64,000 bases of DNA from Prolixibacteraceae bacterium (GCA_003506435.1 DOAQ01000012.1:124001-188000); one strand, 5' to 3'; shown: positions 8,388-18,219, counted from the stretch's first letter. Numbers and translations: made by a program. The notes: generated by a model from the sequence alone, not told the origin.

Positions 8388-9755
8388 TTATTGTTTTGAT
8401 TTCCATTCTTTACTGAATGATTGAGCGGCAACTTTCGGAAGCGACTTTCGCTTTCCGAGGGTGTTTTTTGCCAAAGAAAGTGCTGTGTTTTTCATTTTCC
8501 CATTGAACCTGTCGAGCCTCTTCCGTTCTGAAAATGTATAGGAAAATGCTTTCATTCCTTTGTTCCACACAAAATCTCCCCCGTTTTCAACTGCATCGCG
8601 CCGGTTAAGCAACAACTGGTTGTGAAGCGGAATCTTCACCGGGCAGGTTTCGGTACATTTCCCGCAAACGGTACAGGCAAAACTCAGATGATTGTATTCT
8701 TTTTCACCCTTGAAGAAAGGAGTAATCACTGAACCAATCGGTCCACTGTACGTCGCATTGTAGGTATATCCGCCAATGTTCTTGTAAATGGGGCAAACAT
8801 TCAGGCAGGCCCCGCAGCGGATGCATTTCAATGCTTCGTAACGGTCGTCGGACTGATACAGATTTGTTCGTCCATTGTCAAGCAAAAGAATAAACATCTT
8901 TTCGGGTCCGTCAGCCTCGTTTTCTTTTCGGGGGCCGGTAATCAGCGAATTGTAAACTGATATTTGCTGCCCCGTACCCCGGGTTGCCAGTAACGGCCAA
9001 AGCAAACCCAAATCTTTCATTGACGGGATCACTTTTTCAATCCCGGCAATAACAATATGTACTTTGGGAAACGAAACCGTCATTAAGCCATTTCCTTCGT
9101 TCTCTGTCAACCCAATTCCACCAACGTCGGCTACCAAAAAATTGGCACCGGTTACACCGACATCCGCCGTCCGGAATTTTTGTCTCAGTTTTTTTCGGAC
9201 ATAGGCAGTCAGAAATTGAGGATCGCTACCCGGCGGCGTATTAAATTTTTCGTGAAACAGATCGGCAATATCGTGCCGCGATTTGTGCATTGCCGGGGTC
9301 AAAATATGATATGGCTTCTCCCCCGCCAGTTGTACAATGTATTCTCCTAAATCGGTTTCCAGCGTTTCAACCCCGATTTTCTCAACATGCTCGTTAAAAT
9401 CAATTTCCTCGGTAGTCATCGACTTGCTTTTTACCAGCAACGAAGCCTGGTTTTGAACCAAAATTGATTTTACCGATTCGATGGCTTCGTTTGAATCGCG
9501 ACACCAAATCACCTGCGCCCCATTGCGGGTACTGTTTTTTTCGAATTCAATAAGATATTCATACAGATGATTGATTGCCTGACCTTTTATAAATGAAGCA
9601 CGTTCGCGGGCCAATTCCAGATTGGAATACCGCTGTACTCCTTTTTCAACCGCTGCGTCGTATTTTGAAATATTGAATTTGATGGTGTTGCGATGCTTCA
9701 GGTCGGCAACAATTTTTTCGGAATCGCTGATGAATATGTTTTTGGTTTTAGACAT
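8388..9755 (-). CDS. LutB-like LUD-domain iron-sulfur protein
   Basis: This 455-residue protein combines an N-terminal LUD domain (from about residue 60, with VGVTGANFLVADVGGIGLTENEGN) with two 4Fe-4S motifs near the C-terminus (CIRCGACLNVCP and CTVCGKCTETCP). It is the architecture of LutB, a component of the LutABC complex that oxidises L-lactate in the cytoplasm. Neither lutA nor lutC is adjacent, so the name is by domain only. The start at 9755 is one base past the rpiB stop; the longer reading to 9917 would run through rpiB. It sits in a tight rpiB - lutB - rrf2 operon. Confidence 0.9.
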   Translation of the reverse strand: MSKTKNIFISDSEKIVADLKHRNTIKFNISKYDAAVEKGVQRYSNLELARERASFIKGQAINHLYEYLIEFEKNSTRNGAQVIWCRDSNEAIESVKSILVQNQASLLVKSKSMTTEEIDFNEHVEKIGVETLETDLGEYIVQLAGEKPYHILTPAMHKSRHDIADLFHEKFNTPPGSDPQFLTAYVRKKLRQKFRTADVGVTGANFLVADVGGIGLTENEGNGLMTVSFPKVHIVIAGIEKVIPSMKDLGLLWPLLATRGTGQQISVYNSLITGPRKENEADGPEKMFILLLDNGRTNLYQSDDRYEALKCIRCGACLNVCPIYKNIGGYTYNATYSGPIGSVITPFFKGEKEYNHLSFACTVCGKCTETCPVKIPLHNQLLLNRRDAVENGGDFVWNKGMKAFSYTFSERKRLDRFNGKMKNTALSLAKNTLGKRKSLPKVAAQSFSKEWKSKQ

Positions 9756-9756
9756 T

Positions 9757-10197
9757 TTACTGAACCGGGATTTTTTGTACACGGCGTAAATGACGGCCAC
9801 CTTCAAATCCGGTCGACAAAAATATTTTGACAATTTCCCGGGCTTCGTCATCAGTAATGTAGCGGGCCGGAAGGGCGCAAACATTGGCATCGTTGTGCTG
9901 ACGGGCAAGACGGGCAATCTCAGGCATCCAGCAAATTGCTGAACGTATTTTCTGATGTTTGTTGGCCGTCATGTTAATTCCGTTTCCGCTTCCGCAAAAG
10001 GTGATTCCAAACTGATACTCACCAGAACTAACAGCTTCGGCCATCGGATGTACCCAATCGGGATAATCTGAACTCTCACTTGAATAGGCTCCAAAATCTT
10101 TCACTTCGTATCCCTGTTCCTTCAGGTATTCAATAATACTCTGTTTGCGTTCAAAACCGGCATGGTCACATGCCAGCGCTATCTTTATTCGTTCCAT
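9757..10197 (-). CDS. rpiB: Ribose-5-phosphate isomerase B
   Basis: This 146-residue RpiB/LacAB-family enzyme interconverts ribose 5-phosphate and ribulose 5-phosphate in the pentose phosphate pathway. Signature blocks are ALACDHAGFERK at the N-terminus, FGAYSSESSDYPD, the catalytic GITFCGSGNGINMTANK with the active-site cysteine, and the phosphate-binding RQHNDANVCALPAR. Length is normal. It is the first gene of a leftward operon and has a promoter-like box at 10216-10223. Its 3' end abuts the lutB-like gene with a single base between. Confidence 0.96.
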   Translation of the reverse strand: MERIKIALACDHAGFERKQSIIEYLKEQGYEVKDFGAYSSESSDYPDWVHPMAEAVSSGEYQFGITFCGSGNGINMTANKHQKIRSAICWMPEIARLARQHNDANVCALPARYITDDEAREIVKIFLSTGFEGGRHLRRVQKIPVQ

Positions 10198-10215
10198 GAG
10201 GTATAATAATTATTG

Positions 10216-10223
10216 CAAAAATA
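10216..10223 (-). promoter_or_regulatory. Promoter -7 box of the rpiB operon
   Basis: On the minus strand this reads TATTTTTG, an exact match to the Bacteroidota -7 consensus TAnnTTTG, 19 bases before the rpiB start. No clear -33 TTG is seen at the expected distance. Confidence 0.5.
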
Positions 10224-10297
10224 ATACTAAAAAGTATTTTTTACGAAACTAACGTAACTTTAAAAGTTTTTTCTCAGAAAATAGGGAATGGTAAATT

Positions 10298-11770
10298 TTA
10301 TTTTTTCAACAAGCTCCGTATTTCTTTCCTTTCTCCAAAATAAATAACCAGCGCAAAAATCAGAAACAGAATTGTTCCGACGAATAATTGTATAAGAAAC
10401 GACTGGAAAGGTATTAAAAGAAATACGAAATATAAAACCAGTGCAATACCAAAATAGACGCCCATTCTTTTGATGTCGTAATTTATCGGAAAATATTTTT
10501 GTCCGTAGTAAAACGAGATGATGGTCATGCTCACAAAGCAAATAAGCACTGCAACAGACGAACCCATATATCCAAATTTCGGGATCAGCAGAAAATTCAG
10601 TGCCAGTGTGATTACCGAGCCAACAGTTGCAACATACGCTCCGTAAATGGTTTTGTCGGTGAGTTTATACCAAAGTGAAAGATTGAAATAAATGCCCATA
10701 AACAAATTGGCCATCAGGATCAGCGGAACGGCCTTTAAACCTTCATGGTACGACGGATCAATTAACAACTTCACAATATCCATAAAAAAGATCATACCCA
10801 GAAATATCGCCAATCCTGAAATCACAAAATATTTCATCACCAACGCGTAAATCCGGTTCGATTCACGGTCTTTTTTCCGGCTGAAAAAAAACGGCTCAAA
10901 AGCATATCGGAAAGCCTGTGTAAACATATTCATCAGCACAGCCAGCTTGTAATTGGCCCCGTAAATTCCGAGTTGTTTCATCGGATTTTCTTCTGCCGGA
11001 ATTAATTCCGGAATTAATATCTTATCAATATCCAGATTGATCATTCCTGTAATCCCAACAATTAACACAGGAAACGAATAAGCCAGTATCTGTTTCATTA
11101 ATTGCCAGTCGAAATTCATTTTTACCCTGAAAACTTCAGGAAGCAGGGTGATCAGAAGTACAATGGAAGCTATTAAATTCGAGATGAAAACATACCCTAC
11201 ACCAATTTCAGGGGAATACAAATACCGAAAAAACGAATCGGGATGGTGTTTTAAAATCCAGGGGCAAAACGAAAGAAAAAATAAGTTCGCCCCGATGTTG
11301 ATCCCGATATTCAAAAATTTCAGCGAAGCAAATTTCAAGGCTTTATTTTTCAATCGAAGCAACGCAAATGGTATGGAGGTAAACGCATCGATAGCAACAA
11401 TAATTCCCATCCATTTTATGTATTCAGGGTGTTCGCCGTAATCGATCCAACCGGCTATTTGTCCCGAAAATGCAAATATCAGCAACACAAAACTTACCGA
11501 GGTGAAAAACAGGGATATCAGACTGGTTGAATAAATTTTATTGTCGTTTTGGTTTTGCCCGGCAAACCTAAAAAAACCGGTTTCCATCCCGTATGTAAGC
11601 AACACCAGTAAAATGGCGACATACGAATATAAATTGGTTACAACCCCATATTCTTCAGGTAAAAAAATACGGGAATAATACGGTACCAGCCACCAGTTTA
11701 AAAACCGGCCAATAATGCTGCTTGTACCATAAATGGCGGTGTCTCCGGCTAATTTCTTTATGCTTCCCAA
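10298..11770 (-). CDS. Polysaccharide flippase (Wzx/MATE-like, MOP superfamily)
   Basis: This 490-residue integral membrane protein has about 12-14 hydrophobic segments and an N-terminus typical of oligosaccharide flippases (GDTAIYGTSSIIGRFLNWWLVPYYSRIF). Such proteins move lipid-linked oligosaccharides across the inner membrane for surface polysaccharide assembly. No glycosyltransferase or polymerase genes flank it, so it is not in a capsule or O-antigen cluster here, and its substrate is unknown. It is transcribed alone from a promoter-like box at 11788-11795. Assignment to a named subfamily is not possible from sequence alone. Confidence 0.88.
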   Translation of the reverse strand: MGSIKKLAGDTAIYGTSSIIGRFLNWWLVPYYSRIFLPEEYGVVTNLYSYVAILLVLLTYGMETGFFRFAGQNQNDNKIYSTSLISLFFTSVSFVLLIFAFSGQIAGWIDYGEHPEYIKWMGIIVAIDAFTSIPFALLRLKNKALKFASLKFLNIGINIGANLFFLSFCPWILKHHPDSFFRYLYSPEIGVGYVFISNLIASIVLLITLLPEVFRVKMNFDWQLMKQILAYSFPVLIVGITGMINLDIDKILIPELIPAEENPMKQLGIYGANYKLAVLMNMFTQAFRYAFEPFFFSRKKDRESNRIYALVMKYFVISGLAIFLGMIFFMDIVKLLIDPSYHEGLKAVPLILMANLFMGIYFNLSLWYKLTDKTIYGAYVATVGSVITLALNFLLIPKFGYMGSSVAVLICFVSMTIISFYYGQKYFPINYDIKRMGVYFGIALVLYFVFLLIPFQSFLIQLFVGTILFLIFALVIYFGERKEIRSLLKK

Positions 11771-11787
11771 AACGAAAAATTTTTAAC

Positions 11788-11795
11788 CAAAGATA
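11788..11795 (-). promoter_or_regulatory. Promoter -7 box of the flippase gene
   Basis: The minus strand reads TATCTTTG, an exact TAnnTTTG match, 17 bases before the flippase start. The divergent glutaminyl cyclase promoter is about 95 bases away. Confidence 0.5.
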
Positions 11796-11885
11796 TTGAA
11801 ACTATTAAAATCCGAAGGTTCCGGAAGAAATAGTTTGCTGCATTATTTCCCTTTCGTATTGATTATTCCGAAAATCTTTTTCTTT

Positions 11886-11893
11886 TATCTTTG
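11886..11893 (+). promoter_or_regulatory. Promoter -7 box of the glutaminyl cyclase gene
   Basis: TATCTTTG is an exact TAnnTTTG match 22 bases before the ATG at 11916. The nearest upstream TTG lies 24 bases before it, slightly more than the usual spacing. Confidence 0.5.
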
Positions 11894-11915
11894 ATTTTTA
11901 AATTCTATTGAAAAA

Positions 11916-12983
11916 ATGAATATTGGCATCCTTTCAAAACTATTGATTTTGACAACTGTGATAACCGTCGTTTCCTGTTCCGGAAAACCAAAACAGTCGA
12001 GAAAACCGGTTTCTCAGATCAAAATTGAAAACAAACAAAACAAGCTGATTGCAGGCGAGGAACTTTTGTTTTCAGTTTCAACTAAATTACACGATGGCGA
12101 ACTCTATAAAACAGAGATATTCATTGATGATGAATTGATTGCAACTAAAAATGAACTGATTTTTTCTCATAAACTGGAAAATTATCAAAAAGTAGGAAAA
12201 CATACCGTTAAGGTTGTTGCCTCCAAAACAGATGGTATGGTTGGCACCAGTTATAAATCGTTCGAAGTTGTGTCGGATATTGTTCCTGAAAAATATACTT
12301 ACAAAGTAACCAACTCGTTTCCACACAGCATAAAGTTTTTTACCCAGGGACTTGAATTTCATAAGGGTTTTTTGTTTGAAAGTACCGGAGAAAACGGTAC
12401 TTCCGGAATCTATAAAGTCAACCTGAAAACGGGACAGGTACTGCAATCTGTTGATTTGGACCAACAATATTTTGGAGAAGGAATCACTGTTTTTAATGAG
12501 AAAATTTATCAGCTCACTTACAAAGAAAAAAAAGGTTTTATTTACGATCTGCAATCATTTAAACAAACCGGTAATTTTACTTTCGAATCGGAAGGGTGGG
12601 GAATGACCAATGATGGTAAAAATTTGATTATGAGCGACGGAACACATATTTTAACATTTCTCGATCCGGTCTCATTAAAACCAGTAACAAAACTTCAGGT
12701 AGCCGACAACAAGGGAACCGTCCAATATTTAAACGAACTGGAATATTTTGAAGGATATATTTATGCCAATATTTATACCACCGACAACATCGTTAAAATT
12801 GAAGCTTCATCAGGAAAAATAGTTGATGAAATTGATTTACGAGGAATATTAGGCACTTATAACCCCAACGAACGTATTGATGTTTTAAACGGAATTGCCA
12901 TCAATCCGGAAAACAAAAAAATGTATGTAACCGGAAAATTATGGCCAAAATTATTTGAAATTGAACTTCTTAAAAAAGAGTAG
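11916..12983 (+). CDS. Glutaminyl-peptide cyclotransferase, lipoprotein
   Basis: This 355-residue lipoprotein has a signal with Cys near residue 22 (VVSCSG). Residues about 30-120 resemble a small Ig-like beta domain, and about 125-355 form the five-bladed propeller of the plant/bacterial-type glutamine cyclotransferase family. Family blocks are visible: FTQGLEF, GEGITVFNEKIYQLTY, GWGMTNDGKNLIMSDG, NELEYFEGYIYANIY and VLNGIAINPENKKMYVTGK. The enzyme forms pyroglutamate at the N-terminus of exported proteins, which in this phylum is common after signal peptidase cleavage before Gln. Its 3' end overlaps ruvB by 14 bases on the opposite strand. Confidence 0.93.
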   Translation: MNIGILSKLLILTTVITVVSCSGKPKQSRKPVSQIKIENKQNKLIAGEELLFSVSTKLHDGELYKTEIFIDDELIATKNELIFSHKLENYQKVGKHTVKVVASKTDGMVGTSYKSFEVVSDIVPEKYTYKVTNSFPHSIKFFTQGLEFHKGFLFESTGENGTSGIYKVNLKTGQVLQSVDLDQQYFGEGITVFNEKIYQLTYKEKKGFIYDLQSFKQTGNFTFESEGWGMTNDGKNLIMSDGTHILTFLDPVSLKPVTKLQVADNKGTVQYLNELEYFEGYIYANIYTTDNIVKIEASSGKIVDEIDLRGILGTYNPNERIDVLNGIAINPENKKMYVTGKLWPKLFEIELLKKE

Positions 12984-13992
12984 ACAGACCGTTATAATTG
13001 ATTTTTCCAAGATGTTTGTAAGCTAGTTCGGTTACTTCTCTTCCACGCGGAGTTCTTTTCAAAAAACCTTCTTTTATTAAAAATGGTTCATATACTTCTT
13101 CTATAGTTCCGGCATCTTCACCAACCGCTGTTGCAATCGTTGAAATACCTACAGGGCCGCCTTTAAACTTATCTATAATGGTCAACAATATTTTATTGTC
13201 CATTTCATCGAGTCCATATTTGTCGATGTTAAGCGCTTCGAGCGAATAACGGGTGATTTCCAAATCGATATTACCATTTCCTTTCACCTGCGCAAAATCA
13301 CGAACCCTGCGCAATAACGAATTTACAATACGCGGTGTTCCGCGACTTCGCGACGCAATTTCAATGGCAGCCTGGTCTTCAATTTTTACATTCAAAATTA
13401 AGGCAGATCTTTTTACAATTCCAGTAAGTACATTCACATCGTAATATTCAAGATGTGATTTTATACCAAAACGGGCTCTCAGAGGACTTGTAAGCAAACC
13501 GGATCGGGTTGTTGCACCCACTAGTGTAAAAGGATTTAATTCAAGCTGTATGGAACGTGCACTTGGCCCTTTATCAATCATGATATCAATTTTAAAATCT
13601 TCCATCGCCGAATACAAATATTCTTCTACAATCGGGCTCAGACGATGAATTTCATCAATAAATAAAACATCACGTTCTTCTAAATTTGTTAATAAACCAG
13701 CCAAATCGCCGGGTTTATCGAGAACGGGACCAGAAGTAATTTTCATACCCACCCCCATTTCATTTGCTATGATATTTGATAAAGTTGTTTTTCCGAGACC
13801 AGGAGGACCGTGCAATAAAACATGATCGAGCGGCTCTCCTCTCATTTTGGCAGCTTTCACAAAAACAATCAGATTTTCAACAATATTGTTTTGTCCTTTA
13901 AAATCATCGAAATGTAAAGGTCTTAATTGTTTGTCAAAATCTTTTTCGCTTTCAGGTACCTGTCCACTGTGAAGGTCAATAAATTCGGCCAT
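12970..13992 (-). CDS. ruvB: Holliday junction branch migration helicase RuvB
   Basis: This 340-residue RuvB is the AAA+ motor that drives branch migration of Holliday junctions together with RuvA. Walker A (HGPPGLGKTTL), Walker B (LFIDEIHRL), sensor 1 (GATTRSG) and the arginine finger/sensor 2 region (SRGTPRIVNSLLRRVRDFA) are all present, followed by the winged-helix C-terminal domain. Length is normal. ruvA is not adjacent. A TATATTTG box on the minus strand at 14022-14029 probably serves as its promoter. Confidence 0.98.
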   Translation of the reverse strand: MAEFIDLHSGQVPESEKDFDKQLRPLHFDDFKGQNNIVENLIVFVKAAKMRGEPLDHVLLHGPPGLGKTTLSNIIANEMGVGMKITSGPVLDKPGDLAGLLTNLEERDVLFIDEIHRLSPIVEEYLYSAMEDFKIDIMIDKGPSARSIQLELNPFTLVGATTRSGLLTSPLRARFGIKSHLEYYDVNVLTGIVKRSALILNVKIEDQAAIEIASRSRGTPRIVNSLLRRVRDFAQVKGNGNIDLEITRYSLEALNIDKYGLDEMDNKILLTIIDKFKGGPVGISTIATAVGEDAGTIEEVYEPFLIKEGFLKRTPRGREVTELAYKHLGKINYNGLSTLF

Positions 13993-14021
13993 GTTTCTCT
14001 ATGTCATTCAATGATGAACAA

Positions 14022-14029
14022 CAAATATA
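14022..14029 (-). promoter_or_regulatory. Promoter -7 box of ruvB
   Basis: The minus strand reads TATATTTG, an exact TAnnTTTG match, 29 bases before the ruvB start. Confidence 0.45.
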
Positions 14030-14058
14030 GTTTAATTTGGAATAAAGGCTTCTAAAGT

Positions 14059-14448
14059 TTACTTTACAATTTTCATCTGTTTGAATATGGAATTAAGCTT
14101 ATCCATATCAAAAGGCTTGGCCATAAACTCATCCATGCCGTATGAAATACATTTATCGCGGTCATTGTCCATTGTATTTGCAGTAATTGCAATAATGGGC
14201 GTCCTTTTTTCAACATTATTTTCCACCTCTATGCTTCTTATCTTTTGGGTTGCTTCCAGTCCGTCCATCACCGGCATCATAATATCCATCAATATAACAT
14301 CAAATGAAGCTTTTTGAAATTGTTCTACTGCTTCCAGCCCGTTATTGGCTATATGAACCGCATGATTGTATTTTTTTAAACTAAAAGTAACAATCCGCTG
14401 ATTAAGCATGTTATCTTCCACTAATAATATAGAAAGTTGAGAATCCAT
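14059..14448 (-). CDS. Stand-alone response regulator receiver protein
   Basis: This 129-residue single-domain CheY-like protein has an acidic pocket at LLVEDN, a phosphoacceptor Asp in VILMDIMMPVMDG, a Thr in AITANT and a conserved Lys in AKPFD. There is no output domain. Such receivers typically act in phosphorelays or are partners of hybrid histidine kinases; the closest-looking relatives are receiver modules cut from hybrid kinases (NQRIVTFSLKKYNH...). No kinase gene is nearby, so its partner is unknown. Confidence 0.93.
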   Translation of the reverse strand: MDSQLSILLVEDNMLNQRIVTFSLKKYNHAVHIANNGLEAVEQFQKASFDVILMDIMMPVMDGLEATQKIRSIEVENNVEKRTPIIAITANTMDNDRDKCISYGMDEFMAKPFDMDKLNSIFKQMKIVK

Positions 14449-14815
14449 ACGCTGCTAATCTTTATTCTCTGTTACCTTAATCCTCAAAACTTCAAAAAGG
14501 AAACCTTATATGTATTATATAATTTTTAAAAATCAATTTTAAATATACTAATATATATTGCCTGTTAGTTGTTTTGAAAACTTTTTTTATAGATACTTGA
14601 ATATTTAAAAAAGGTTTTATTGTCACCAATTTTAAACTTGTTTTACACATATAAAAATTCAAGTAATCAGTTAAATGCAAAAGTATTCAACATCTGTTAA
14701 TTTTTAAAATTATTGATAAGATTACTGTATTTATGACTCCTAAAAGTGTTTGTATTTGATTGATAGAAAAAGAAGAAATATACTTGACTTTTACTTAAAA
14801 ATTTACAAGCAAAAA
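14449..14815. other. AT-rich intergenic region
   Basis: These bases separate the response regulator from the DUF4175 operon promoter. The stretch is very AT-rich with many A and T runs. I find no convincing gene; the short minus-strand reading frame at 14492-14680 has no recognisable features. I see no DnaA boxes or clustered repeats. Confidence 0.6.
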
Positions 14816-14844
14816 TTGTTTTCAATTTATAAGGATTATTTTTG
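14816..14844 (+). promoter_or_regulatory. Promoter of the DUF4175 operon
   Basis: TTG at 14816-14818 and TATTTTTG at 14837-14844 are separated by 18 bases, close to the Bacteroidota -33/-7 arrangement. This would give a leader of roughly 85 bases before the ATG at 14936. Confidence 0.5.
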
Positions 14845-14935
14845 ATCTTTTGTGTGATTTTTATAAACAGGAGAATGAAAGGTTTTTAGATTTCATTGTT
14901 AATTTTAAAGTGCTTTATTTCAGTAAAATATAAAA

Positions 14936-17900
14936 ATGACAGAAAACTATAAACATCTTATTGAAAGCCTAAAAAAGTTTAGAAACAAATTTTTGTTATT
15001 TAGTCTTTTAAGAGGAATACTGATGCTTTTTAGTATTCTTCTATTGTATTTGCTTATTCTTATATTAGCTGAAAGCATACTTTTTTTAAAACCTGAAAAG
15101 AAGGTTTTTGTGTTTTATATTTCTCTCATTTTTAGTGTAATAATAGTAATTTGGTTTGTTCTAATACCTGCTTTAAAGCTATTTGGTATAGGAAAAACAA
15201 TGAATAAAAAGCAGGTAGCTCAAAATATAAGAAAATACCTTCCTGAAATTGATGATAAACTTATAAACAGCATTGAACTGGCTGAAGATTTTAACAATGA
15301 TTATTCCAATGAACTTATTTTAGCAAGTATTGATCAGAAAATAGAAAAATTAAAAGTATTCGATTTTTCTTCAGCTTTGAAAATAAGTCATTTGAAAGTT
15401 TTCTTTTTGCGCTTTGCCATTGTCTTCTCCGTGTTTATTCTATCATTCTTATTATTTAATAATGAAATGGTTGAAAGTGCAAACAGATTGATTTATTATC
15501 AATCAGAATTTATAAAACCAGCCCCGTTTGATTTTTTATTAAAAACTGAAAATCTGGAGGTAAGAAAAGGTTCGGGTTTAAAAATTGAAATAGAACTTAA
15601 AGGAAAAATTACTCCTGAACTGGTTTTTATTTCATTTGGTGGTAATAACTTTTTAATGGAGAAAAAAGAAAGTATTTACAGTTATGAAATAGAAAATATC
15701 AACAATTCTTTTTTGTTCTATTTTTTAGCCGACAACTATTTTTCGAAACAATATAATATACGTGTTTTGCCCGTCCCTTTAATGGAAAATTTTGATATAG
15801 AAGTTATTTCTCCAGCATATAGTAATATGAAAAATGAAACGTATTTGAATGTTGGTGACTTAAAAATTTTATATGGATCTGTTTTAAAATGGAATTTCAG
15901 AGCTTTTGAAACAAATGAATTATTGCTAAAATTTAACGATTCAACTGTGTATTTAAGTGATAAACAATCAGATGATTTTGTTTTTGAAAAAAAAATACTA
16001 AAAAATTGTTTCTATTCGGTATCGTTAAAAAATGATCATTTTTTGGAAGAAAATATACTGACCTATCATATTGAAGTTACTCCCGATCTATATCCGCAAA
16101 TGGAAGTTGTTCAGATCAAAGATTCAATCAATTTTATGCGATATTATTTTAAAGGAAGTATAAATGATGATTACGGCTTTTCTAATCTGATTTTTAAATT
16201 ATTCAATGAAAATACAGATAGCACTATTACTATTCCATTTATAAAATCACTCAATCAGCAGGATTTTTACTTTACGTTCGATTTTTCTGATTTTAAGGAA
16301 GATAACAACGTATTGAACTATTACTTTTCAGTTTTTGATAACGATGCGATAAGTGGTTTTAAAGAGACCAGTTCCGAATCGTTCAGTATAAAATTTCCGG
16401 ATTATCAGGATATTAGAAATTTTGAGAATTCAGGTTTTAAAGAATTGGAAAACTTAATAGATAAAAGTTTTAAATTGAATGAAGAAATTCGTTCGGATTT
16501 GAATGAATTGCGCATGGATCAGGTTAATACAAACCTAACGGAATGGGAAAAGCAACAAAAAGTAAATGAAATAGTTGAAAAACGGAAAACACTGGAAGAA
16601 ATACTTCAGGAAATAAGTAAAAAAAATGAGGAACTAAATAACTACAAAAACTCGTTTACTGAGGAAAAATCGGATATTATTGAAAAACAAAAACAAATAG
16701 AAGAGTTGCTTAAAGAAGTTTTAAGCGACGAATTGAAAAAGCTTTTTGAAGAATTTAATCAGTTGGCAAAGGATTTCAATTCGAAAAAACTGGATGAATT
16801 AACCGACAATATGGACATGCAGTTGGATGATTTATCGAAACAATTGGAGCGCAATCTCGAAATGCTGAAACGAATGAAGGTTGAGCAGAAAATACAGGAA
16901 ATAATAGATGAATTACATAATATAGCTGAAAAAGAAAATGTGGAATCAGGAAAAATGGATGATTTAAAGGATTTTGAAGGAGCTATTGAAACCCAGAAAA
17001 AGCAGAAAACTGATTTTGAATTTCAGAAAGATGAATATTTATTGATTTTCGATTTTAATAAACAATTGAAGAAACCATTAAACCTTGCTGATTTTAATAT
17101 TGATTTTTCGGAAATAGGAGAGAAGTTCGGTCAAATTCAATTGTTGCTGGAGAAGAAAAGAAAAAACGCTTCTACAAATGAAATAAAAGCAATTTCAGAA
17201 AAGATTGAAAATTTGGCATTTGCGCTTCAACAGATATTGGATTCGAACGAGAGAAAAGAAGCGTATGAAGATTTGGAAAATTTACGTCAAATACTTGATA
17301 ATCTGGTTTATTTGAGTGTTTTTCAGGAACGGTTGCACGGTAATTTAAAAAACCTTCAGGGGAATGATCCGCTAATAAACGAGATACGAATTAACCAGTC
17401 GAAAATTATTGATCAAACAATTATTGTGAAAGATTCGTTGTATTCTTTAGCCGAAAGGAATCCTCAAATTTCAAATGTTGTAAACAAAGAGCTTTTGAAT
17501 ATTCAGACGAATTCCGATCAGGCGCTGAAAATGCTGGAAGAAGTACAGATTTACAGTGTTTTGATCAATCAGCAAAACGCCATGACTTCGTTTAATAATT
17601 TGGCTCTTTTCATTTCTGAAGTAATAAAAAAAGCAGAGGAAGAAATGGCAAACAGCATGCCGGGCGATCAGGAATGCGATAGACCCGGAAAGGGAAAAAA
17701 ATCGAGCATGGATATGCTGAAACAATCGCAGGAATCGATGAAGCAGCAATTGCAGAAAATGATTGAGCAAATGAAAAGTGGAAATATGGATGGAATGAGC
17801 AAACAACTCGGACAAACATTAGCTCAACAGGAAGTTATGCAGCAACTAATTCGTGAAATGTTGGGTAGCTCAGAGGTTGGCAGCTCGGCAAAAGAACAGC

Positions 17901-18217
17901 TTAAAATGGTTGATCAACTGTTGGAAGGGAATAAGCGTGATATTATTAATAGAAATATTTCGGCAGAAACGATTAACAGGCAGAACCTAATTTTAAATAA
18001 ACTTTTGGATGCAGAAAAATCGGAAATGGAAAGGGATATTGATAATGAAAGAGAATCGAAAACTGCAATTGAAAAGTTTTTCAGTAACCCCGATCTTTTT
18101 TTTCAGTATAAAAAGGATGTGCAAAAAAGCGACGAACAATTGCTCAGGAGTAATTATAAATTGGAACAGTATTACGATAAAAAATACAAAAACTACCTGA
18201 ATAAACTGGAAAAATAA
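14936..18217 (+). CDS. DUF4175 family membrane protein with long coiled coils
   Basis: This 1093-residue protein is recognised as DUF4175, a large Bacteroidota membrane family of unknown role. Three hydrophobic segments lie near residues 18-45, 53-80 and 150-175, followed by a large beta-rich region (about 180-510) likely in the periplasm. Long Lys/Glu-rich coiled coils run from about 520 to 730. A Gln/Met-rich C-terminal segment (QESMKQQLQKMIEQMKSG and around) follows. It heads a rightward operon whose next gene, an RsbW-like ATPase, begins two bases after its stop, then ybeY and mnmG. Base composition is strikingly AT-rich compared with genes before 12 kb. No catalytic motif is evident. Confidence 0.85.
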   Translation: MTENYKHLIESLKKFRNKFLLFSLLRGILMLFSILLLYLLILILAESILFLKPEKKVFVFYISLIFSVIIVIWFVLIPALKLFGIGKTMNKKQVAQNIRKYLPEIDDKLINSIELAEDFNNDYSNELILASIDQKIEKLKVFDFSSALKISHLKVFFLRFAIVFSVFILSFLLFNNEMVESANRLIYYQSEFIKPAPFDFLLKTENLEVRKGSGLKIEIELKGKITPELVFISFGGNNFLMEKKESIYSYEIENINNSFLFYFLADNYFSKQYNIRVLPVPLMENFDIEVISPAYSNMKNETYLNVGDLKILYGSVLKWNFRAFETNELLLKFNDSTVYLSDKQSDDFVFEKKILKNCFYSVSLKNDHFLEENILTYHIEVTPDLYPQMEVVQIKDSINFMRYYFKGSINDDYGFSNLIFKLFNENTDSTITIPFIKSLNQQDFYFTFDFSDFKEDNNVLNYYFSVFDNDAISGFKETSSESFSIKFPDYQDIRNFENSGFKELENLIDKSFKLNEEIRSDLNELRMDQVNTNLTEWEKQQKVNEIVEKRKTLEEILQEISKKNEELNNYKNSFTEEKSDIIEKQKQIEELLKEVLSDELKKLFEEFNQLAKDFNSKKLDELTDNMDMQLDDLSKQLERNLEMLKRMKVEQKIQEIIDELHNIAEKENVESGKMDDLKDFEGAIETQKKQKTDFEFQKDEYLLIFDFNKQLKKPLNLADFNIDFSEIGEKFGQIQLLLEKKRKNASTNEIKAISEKIENLAFALQQILDSNERKEAYEDLENLRQILDNLVYLSVFQERLHGNLKNLQGNDPLINEIRINQSKIIDQTIIVKDSLYSLAERNPQISNVVNKELLNIQTNSDQALKMLEEVQIYSVLINQQNAMTSFNNLALFISEVIKKAEEEMANSMPGDQECDRPGKGKKSSMDMLKQSQESMKQQLQKMIEQMKSGNMDGMSKQLGQTLAQQEVMQQLIREMLGSSEVGSSAKEQLKMVDQLLEGNKRDIINRNISAETINRQNLILNKLLDAEKSEMERDIDNERESKTAIEKFFSNPDLFFQYKKDVQKSDEQLLRSNYKLEQYYDKKYKNYLNKLEK

Positions 18218-18219
18218 CT

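Noticed and set aside
14492..14680. Leftward 62-residue frame in AT-rich DNA
   Set aside because: Composition follows the surrounding AT-rich DNA, with no signal, domain or initiation context.
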